DNA of 64,000 nt, from positions 1-64,000 of the forward strand of contig NZ_FNDJ01000030.1 of the NCBI RefSeq assembly GCF_900099965.1, given 5' to 3'. The notes below the pieces were generated by a model. That model saw only the letters and a list, made by a program, of their open reading frames with translations. It made no database searches and had not been told where the DNA came from. The translations under genes and the position numbers were made by a program. Every line of letters begins with the position of its first letter. The first letter of the stretch is position 1. Below, one piece after another: positions 59,647 through 64,000 of this stretch. Origin of the DNA: Nonomuraea jiangxiensis (lineage in GTDB: Bacteria > Actinomycetota > Actinomycetes > Streptosporangiales > Streptosporangiaceae).

Positions 59647-60677
59647 AATTTCTTGCTATCACGCTGATCGTTCACAACGACGACCGGTCACCCACCGAAC
59701 GCTTCCGCGAGGTCGTCGGGAACGCCGTGCTGGCCGAGGAGCTCGGTTTCGACGGGTTCGGCGTGGGGGAGCGGCACGAGCGGCCGTTCATCTCCTCCTC
59801 GCCGCCGGTCGTGCTCAGCCACATCGCGGCGAAAACCTCCAGGATCCGGCTGTTCACCGCGGTCACCACGCTGAGCCTGCTGGACCCGGTGCGGGCCTAC
59901 GAGGACTACGCCACGCTCGACCACCTGTCGGAGGGCCGGCTGGAGCTGATCATCGGTAAGGGCAACGGAGCCGCGCAGGCCCAGCTGTTCCACGTCACGG
60001 CCGACGACCAGTGGGAGCGCAACCGCGAGGGGTACGAGCTGTTCCGCCGCCTCTGGCGGGAGGACAAGGTCACCTGGCAGGGCAGGTTCCGGCCGTCGCT
60101 GACCGACGCCGAGACCTGGCCACGCCCGCTGCAGCGGCCGATCCGGGTCTGGCACGGCAGCGCCACCAGCAAGGAGTCGGTGGACCTGGCCGCCCGCTAC
60201 GGCGATCCGCTGTTCTCCGCCAACGTCACCAACCCCATCGACCCCTACGCCGAGCTCATCGACCACTACCGCGAACGCTGGGCGCACTACGGTCACGACC
60301 CGGCCGACGCCCTGATCGGCGCCGGAACGGCGGGTTACTACGCGGCCCGCACCTCGCAGGAGGCGATCGCGACGTACCGGCCGGTCTACGACGCCAGGGT
60401 GGCGTTCCAGCGGCGGCTCGGCCTGCCGATCGTCTTCCCGACACTGGAGGACGCCATTGAGCGCAGTTCGATCCTGGTGGGCAGTCCGCAGCAGGTCATC
60501 GACAAGGTGCTGAGCTACCACAAGCGGTTCGGGCACGAGGTCATGCACCTGCACGCCGACGCCGACGGGCTCACGCCGAAACAGCACCGGGACGCGCTGG
60601 AGCTGTTCCAGGCCGAGATCGCACCGGTGCTGCGCGCGGAGATCCCCAGCAGACCGTTCCCCGGAGGTGCCGCGTGA
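59643..60677 (+). CDS. Luciferase-like monooxygenase, second
   Basis: A 344-residue protein: ELGFDGFGVGERHERPFISS, IRLFTAVTTLSLLDPVRAYE and LDHLSEGRLELIIGKGN are standard luciferase-family (LLM) barrel motifs. The ATG overlaps the previous TGA and its own TGA overlaps the next GTG. As part of a reductase plus three oxygenase set it probably acts on an organosulfur compound or a breakdown product. Confidence 0.87.
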   Translation: MKFLAITLIVHNDDRSPTERFREVVGNAVLAEELGFDGFGVGERHERPFISSSPPVVLSHIAAKTSRIRLFTAVTTLSLLDPVRAYEDYATLDHLSEGRLELIIGKGNGAAQAQLFHVTADDQWERNREGYELFRRLWREDKVTWQGRFRPSLTDAETWPRPLQRPIRVWHGSATSKESVDLAARYGDPLFSANVTNPIDPYAELIDHYRERWAHYGHDPADALIGAGTAGYYAARTSQEAIATYRPVYDARVAFQRRLGLPIVFPTLEDAIERSSILVGSPQQVIDKVLSYHKRFGHEVMHLHADADGLTPKQHRDALELFQAEIAPVLRAEIPSRPFPGGAA

Positions 60678-61780
60678 CGCTGTCCATCCTGGACCTCGCC
60701 CCCATCCTGTCGGGCGGCACCGCCGCCGAGGCGTTGCGCAACACCCTTGACCTGGCCCAGCGGGCGGAGGAGTTCGGCTACCGCCGCTACTGGCTGGCCG
60801 AGCACCATTTCGCGCCGGGCGTGGCGAGCTCGGCCCCGGCCGTGCTGATCGCGCTGGTGGCGGCGGCCACGTCGACGATCAGGGTCGGGTCGGGCGCCGT
60901 GCAGCTCGGGCACCAGACACCGCTGTCGGTGGTCGAGCAGTTCGGGCTCATCGACGCGCTGCACCCGGGGCGCATCGACCTCGGGATAGGCCGGTCGGGC
61001 CAGCGCCGCGCCGAACTGGCCGCCAAGGGCCCCGCCGCGTCGGCCGCGGGCGACCCGCCGGCGGCCCGGACGGTGGACGGGCTGCTCATCCCGGCGCCGT
61101 TCGACTTCTCCAAGCTCGCCGCGCACCCGCACCTCCTCCACTACGCCTCGCTGTTGCAGCAGCCCGGCGCGCAAACGCCGGACTTCAACGACCAGATCGG
61201 CGACGTGCTCGCCTTCCTGCACGGCACGCACGAGGCGCGGGCCGTGCCCGGCGAGGGGGCCGACGTGCAGGTGTGGATCCTGGGCAGCAGCGGCGGGCAG
61301 AGCGCCCGGGTCGCGGGGGAGCGGGGGCTGCCGTTCGCGGCGAACTACCACGTCAGCCCGTCCAGTGTGCTGGAGGCGGTGGAGGCCTACCGGGAGGCGT
61401 TCAAGCCCTCGGACACGCTGGACGAGCCGTACGTGGTCGTCTCGGCGGACGCCGTCGTGGCCGCGGACGGGGCGCGCGCCCGCGACCTGGCCAAGGGATA
61501 CGACCTGTGGGTCCGGAGCATCAGGACGGGCGCGGGCGCGATGCCGTACCCCACGCCGGAGGAGGCCGACGCCCACGTGTGGACCGACGCCGACCTGGAG
61601 CTGGTCAAGGACCGGATCGACACGCGCTTCGTCGGCACCCCCGAGGAGGTGGCCGAGGGGCTGCGCGTGCTGCGCCGCGTGACCGGGGCCGACGAACTGC
61701 TCATCACCACCATCACCCACGACCACCGAGCCCGCGTGCGCTCCTACGAGCTGCTCGCCGAAGCCTGGAACCGCCCGTGA
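60674..61780 (+). CDS. Luciferase-like monooxygenase, third
   Basis: A 368-residue protein of the LuxA-like subgroup: FGYRRYWLAEHHFAPGVASS, IRVGSGAVQLGHQTPLSVVE and LHPGRIDLGIGRSGQ. An inserted region (120-190) is longer than usual. It starts with GTG overlapping the previous stop and ends overlapping the binding-protein GTG. Three non-identical LLM enzymes imply successive steps or a broad substrate range. Confidence 0.87.
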   Translation: MTLSILDLAPILSGGTAAEALRNTLDLAQRAEEFGYRRYWLAEHHFAPGVASSAPAVLIALVAAATSTIRVGSGAVQLGHQTPLSVVEQFGLIDALHPGRIDLGIGRSGQRRAELAAKGPAASAAGDPPAARTVDGLLIPAPFDFSKLAAHPHLLHYASLLQQPGAQTPDFNDQIGDVLAFLHGTHEARAVPGEGADVQVWILGSSGGQSARVAGERGLPFAANYHVSPSSVLEAVEAYREAFKPSDTLDEPYVVVSADAVVAADGARARDLAKGYDLWVRSIRTGAGAMPYPTPEEADAHVWTDADLELVKDRIDTRFVGTPEEVAEGLRVLRRVTGADELLITTITHDHRARVRSYELLAEAWNRP

Positions 61781-63372
61781 AGCGCCTGATCCCGGCCCTG
61801 CTCCTGGCGCTCACCGCGTGCGGCGCGCCGGCCGCCCAGGATGCCCGGGCGACCACGCTGACCTGGGCCATCGAGACGCAGCCGATCACCCTGAACCCGC
61901 AGCTCTGGTCGCAGAACAAGGTCAGGCTGCTGGTGTTCAACCAGTTCGACGCGCTCATCTCGCGTGGCGAGGACGGCTCCTTCCAGCCGTGGCTGGCCAG
62001 GTCGTGGCAGGTGTCGGACGACGGGCTGACCTACACGCTCGACCTCCGTGACGACGTCACCTTCCACGACGGCACCAGGTTCGACGCCGCCGCGGTCAAG
62101 GCCAACCTCGACCAGTTCCGGACGCCCGGCTACAACCCGGCCGTGGCCTCGATCCAGCTGCGGGCGTTCAAGGAGGCGAAGGTGCTCTCGCCGACCACGC
62201 TGGAGATCACGCTCAAGGAGCCGGACGCGCTGTTCCTCGACTTCCTCGCCTCGCCCTACGCCGGGCAGGTCTCGCCGAAGTCGCTGAAGAACGCCAAGGA
62301 CCTCGAGTTCGGCGGGCTCGACCTGGTCGGCACGGGGCCGTTCATCCTCGACCGGTACGTGCAGGGCCAGGAGATCCATTACCGCCGCAACCCCGCCTAC
62401 AAGTGGCCACCGGCCGGGGCCGCGCACCAGGGACCCGCGCACCTGTCCGAGATCACCTACCGGTTCCTCCCCGAGGCCGCGGTCCGGGTCGGGGCGCTCA
62501 CCTCCGGCCAGGTCCAGGTGATCGAGGGCGTGCCCGCCACCGAGGTCGGCCTCATCAAGAAGGACCCGAACCTGGCCCTGCACACGGCGCTCAACTCCGG
62601 CACCGCCTACTCCTACTACTTCAACACCTCCCACGCCCCCTTCGACGACCGGCGCGTACGCGAGGCGTTCCGCGAGGCCGTGGACGTGGACGCCGTGCTG
62701 CGCTCGGTCTACCAGGACACCGCCACCCGGGCATGGAGCATCGTCGGCAAGCGCAGCCCCTTCTACGACGCCACGCTGGAGAGAACCTACGGCGGCGACG
62801 TGGCCAGGGCCAACGCCTTACTCGACGCGGCCGGGTGGCGGGAACGCGACGCCGAGGGCTTCCGGGTCAAGGCCGGCAAGCGGCTCACCGTACGCGAGGT
62901 CGCCTCGGCGCCGTTCGTCCGCGACCGCAGGGACATCCTCAGCCAGGCCATCCAGGCCCAGGTCAAGCAGAACGCCGGCATCGACCTTCAGGTCAGGATC
63001 GTCGACCAGGGCAGCGCGCAGCAGGCCCTGGACCAGGACCAGTACGAGATCTTCGGCAACTCCCGCGGCGACTCCGACGCGGGCGCCGCGCTCAACCTGA
63101 TCCTGCCGGACAAGGCCTCCATCAACCGCACCAACTTCACCGATCCCCGAGTGGACGAGTGGCTCGCGGCGGCCTCGGCCGTCTCCGACCCGGCCGAGCG
63201 CGCCAAGCTCTACGCCAAGGTCCAGCGGGCGGCCGTGGTGGACAACGCCATCGTGTTCCCGCTCTACGTGCCCGCCGACCAGATCGCCGCGGCCAAGAGC
63301 GTGCAGGGCCTCGGCTTCGACCCGGCCTCCGGCACCCCGGCGGGCGCGTACGACGTGCGGATCGGCACATGA
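61777..63372 (+). CDS. SBP_bac_5 (peptide/nickel-type) ABC binding lipoprotein
   Basis: A 531-residue protein. GTG 61777 gives a short signal with lipobox LALTAC (Cys15). The fold shows TLTWAIETQPITLNPQLWSQ, YTLDLRDDVTFHDGTRFDA and GTGPFILDRYVQGQEI, standard for dipeptide/nickel-class binding proteins. In the setting of Cys leader and monooxygenases its ligand is more likely a sulfur compound than a peptide. It overlaps both neighbours. Confidence 0.88.
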   Translation: MKRLIPALLLALTACGAPAAQDARATTLTWAIETQPITLNPQLWSQNKVRLLVFNQFDALISRGEDGSFQPWLARSWQVSDDGLTYTLDLRDDVTFHDGTRFDAAAVKANLDQFRTPGYNPAVASIQLRAFKEAKVLSPTTLEITLKEPDALFLDFLASPYAGQVSPKSLKNAKDLEFGGLDLVGTGPFILDRYVQGQEIHYRRNPAYKWPPAGAAHQGPAHLSEITYRFLPEAAVRVGALTSGQVQVIEGVPATEVGLIKKDPNLALHTALNSGTAYSYYFNTSHAPFDDRRVREAFREAVDVDAVLRSVYQDTATRAWSIVGKRSPFYDATLERTYGGDVARANALLDAAGWRERDAEGFRVKAGKRLTVREVASAPFVRDRRDILSQAIQAQVKQNAGIDLQVRIVDQGSAQQALDQDQYEIFGNSRGDSDAGAALNLILPDKASINRTNFTDPRVDEWLAAASAVSDPAERAKLYAKVQRAAVVDNAIVFPLYVPADQIAAAKSVQGLGFDPASGTPAGAYDVRIGT

Positions 63373-64000
63373 TCAGGCGACTGGGGGCCGGGCTGGCCGT
63401 GCTCTGGGCCGCCGCCACCGCCGCGTACGCGGCCCTGCTGCTCGCCCCGGGCGACACCGTGGACATCCTGGTCGGCGACGGCCCCGACACTCCCGAGATC
63501 CGGGCGGACATCATCGCCGACTGGGGTCTCGACCGGCCGGAGATCGTGCAGTACCTGTCCTACCTGTGGCGGCTGCTGCACGGCGACCTCGGCCGCTCCT
63601 ACCAGCTCCAGCGTGGCGTGGGCGACGTCCTGGCCACCCAGATCGGGCCGACCGCGCAGCTCACCCTGGCCGCGGCCGGGACCGGGGTGGCGCTGGCCGG
63701 GATCATCGCGCTGGTCACCGCGGGCCGGGGGAGGTGGCTGCGCGGCGCGGCCTCGGCCGCCGAGCTGGCGTCGGTGTCGGTCCCGCCGTTCCTCATCGGG
63801 ATCGTGCTGCTGTCGCTGTTCTCGTTCACGCTCGGCTGGTTCCCCGTCTCGGGGGCGCAGGGGCCGGGGGCGCTGGTGCTGCCCGCGCTCGCCCTCGGCC
63901 TGCCCATTGCGGGCGTGCTGGGCCAGGTCCTGCGCGGCGGGCTGGAGCGGGCGCTGGAACAGCCCTTCGCGGTGACGGCGCGGGCGCGCGGGCTGACCGA
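63369..64000 (+). CDS. DppB-type ABC permease, cut by window edge
   Basis: ATG 63369 overlaps the binding-protein stop; 210 residues are visible and the frame is open at the edge. It has a first helix (GAGLAVLWAAATAAYAALLL), the periplasmic LGLDRPEIVQYLSYLWRLLHG-like segment typical of DppB (WGLDRPEIVQYLSYLW, GDLGRSYQ) and helices at about 95-115, 133-153 and 166-188. A second permease and ATPases should follow beyond the window. Confidence 0.87.
   Translation, partial: MIRRLGAGLAVLWAAATAAYAALLLAPGDTVDILVGDGPDTPEIRADIIADWGLDRPEIVQYLSYLWRLLHGDLGRSYQLQRGVGDVLATQIGPTAQLTLAAAGTGVALAGIIALVTAGRGRWLRGAASAAELASVSVPPFLIGIVLLSLFSFTLGWFPVSGAQGPGALVLPALALGLPIAGVLGQVLRGGLERALEQPFAVTARARGLT

Noticed and set aside
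57918..64000. An NRPS/PKS or RiPP tailoring cluster because of several monooxygenases
   Set aside because: No synthase, precursor or carrier genes are present; the Cys leader and ABC importer point to nutrient sulfur use.
1..64000. tRNA or rRNA genes
   Set aside because: No cloverleaf with a TTCGA-type loop or rRNA-like segment was noticed in the intergenic regions by eye; a tRNAscan run would settle it.

Overview
The window is GC-rich (roughly 70%) with strong G/C third-position bias, GTG starts, many 4-base ATGA gene overlaps, LacI/TetR/AraC/MarR regulators, Ser/Thr kinases and a DevR/DevS-type two-component pair. This is a soil-type filamentous actinomycete chromosome; Streptosporangiales (Nonomuraea-like) is my best guess by gene content, not a proven assignment. 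No rRNA, tRNA, CRISPR array, prophage or origin was seen. The only mobile DNA is a transposase tail at the left edge.

Layout. 0-6.3 kb: IS5-type transposase remnant; a ThiF-like adenylating enzyme coupled to a GNAT acetyltransferase plus a tiny zinc-ligand protein, divergent from a TetR gene across a perfect operator; an AraC/monooxygenase-fold pair; an Orn/Lys/Arg decarboxylase-family enzyme coupled to a DUF488 protein. 6.3-16.8 kb: an eight-gene carbohydrate operon (four different Gfo/Idh/MocA oxidoreductases, ABC binding protein, two permeases, GH42 beta-galactosidase) divergent from its LacI regulator, with a large palindromic operator between them. 16.9-19.5 kb: a membrane-bound EACC1-caspase protein, a candidate biological-conflict or programmed-death effector. 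19.7-31.2 kb: a DevR/DosR-like hypoxia or dormancy neighbourhood (universal stress protein, XRE/PNPOx protein, Acg-type nitroreductase, GAF sensor kinase, DoxX-like protein, DevR regulator); four near-identical 14-bp boxes (consensus GGGACCTTCGGCCC) lie in front of these genes. 31.2-37.2 kb: a tandem phosphotransferase, MarR, STAS protein and a leaderless furA-katG pair. 37.4-44.3 kb: two overlapping membrane Ser/Thr kinases (the second with an altered catalytic loop), a lipoprotein and a DUF6493 protein. 44.4-45.5 kb: a decayed PAP2 gene and an unknown gene. 45.5-57.6 kb: a plant-polysaccharide locus (glycoside hydrolase, LacI, GH10 xylanase, ABC importer) flanked on both sides by phytanoyl-CoA-dioxygenase/AraC divergent pairs; the right-hand AraC gene is frameshifted. 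57.6-64.0 kb: an organosulfur-type operon (flavin reductase, three luciferase-like monooxygenases, SBP_bac_5 lipoprotein, permease running off the edge) preceded by a 24-codon leader peptide ending Cys-Arg, which looks like a cysteine-sensing attenuator.

How the genes work together: two sugar-uptake loci pair an importer with glycosidases under LacI repressors whose operators share an ACCGGT core. The hypoxia genes appear to form one dispersed regulon. The sulfur operon appears to be read only when cysteine is scarce. The strongest candidates for new biology are the EACC1-caspase with a ten-helix membrane module, the four-oxidoreductase GH42 operon, the dispersed DevR regulon and the altered second kinase.
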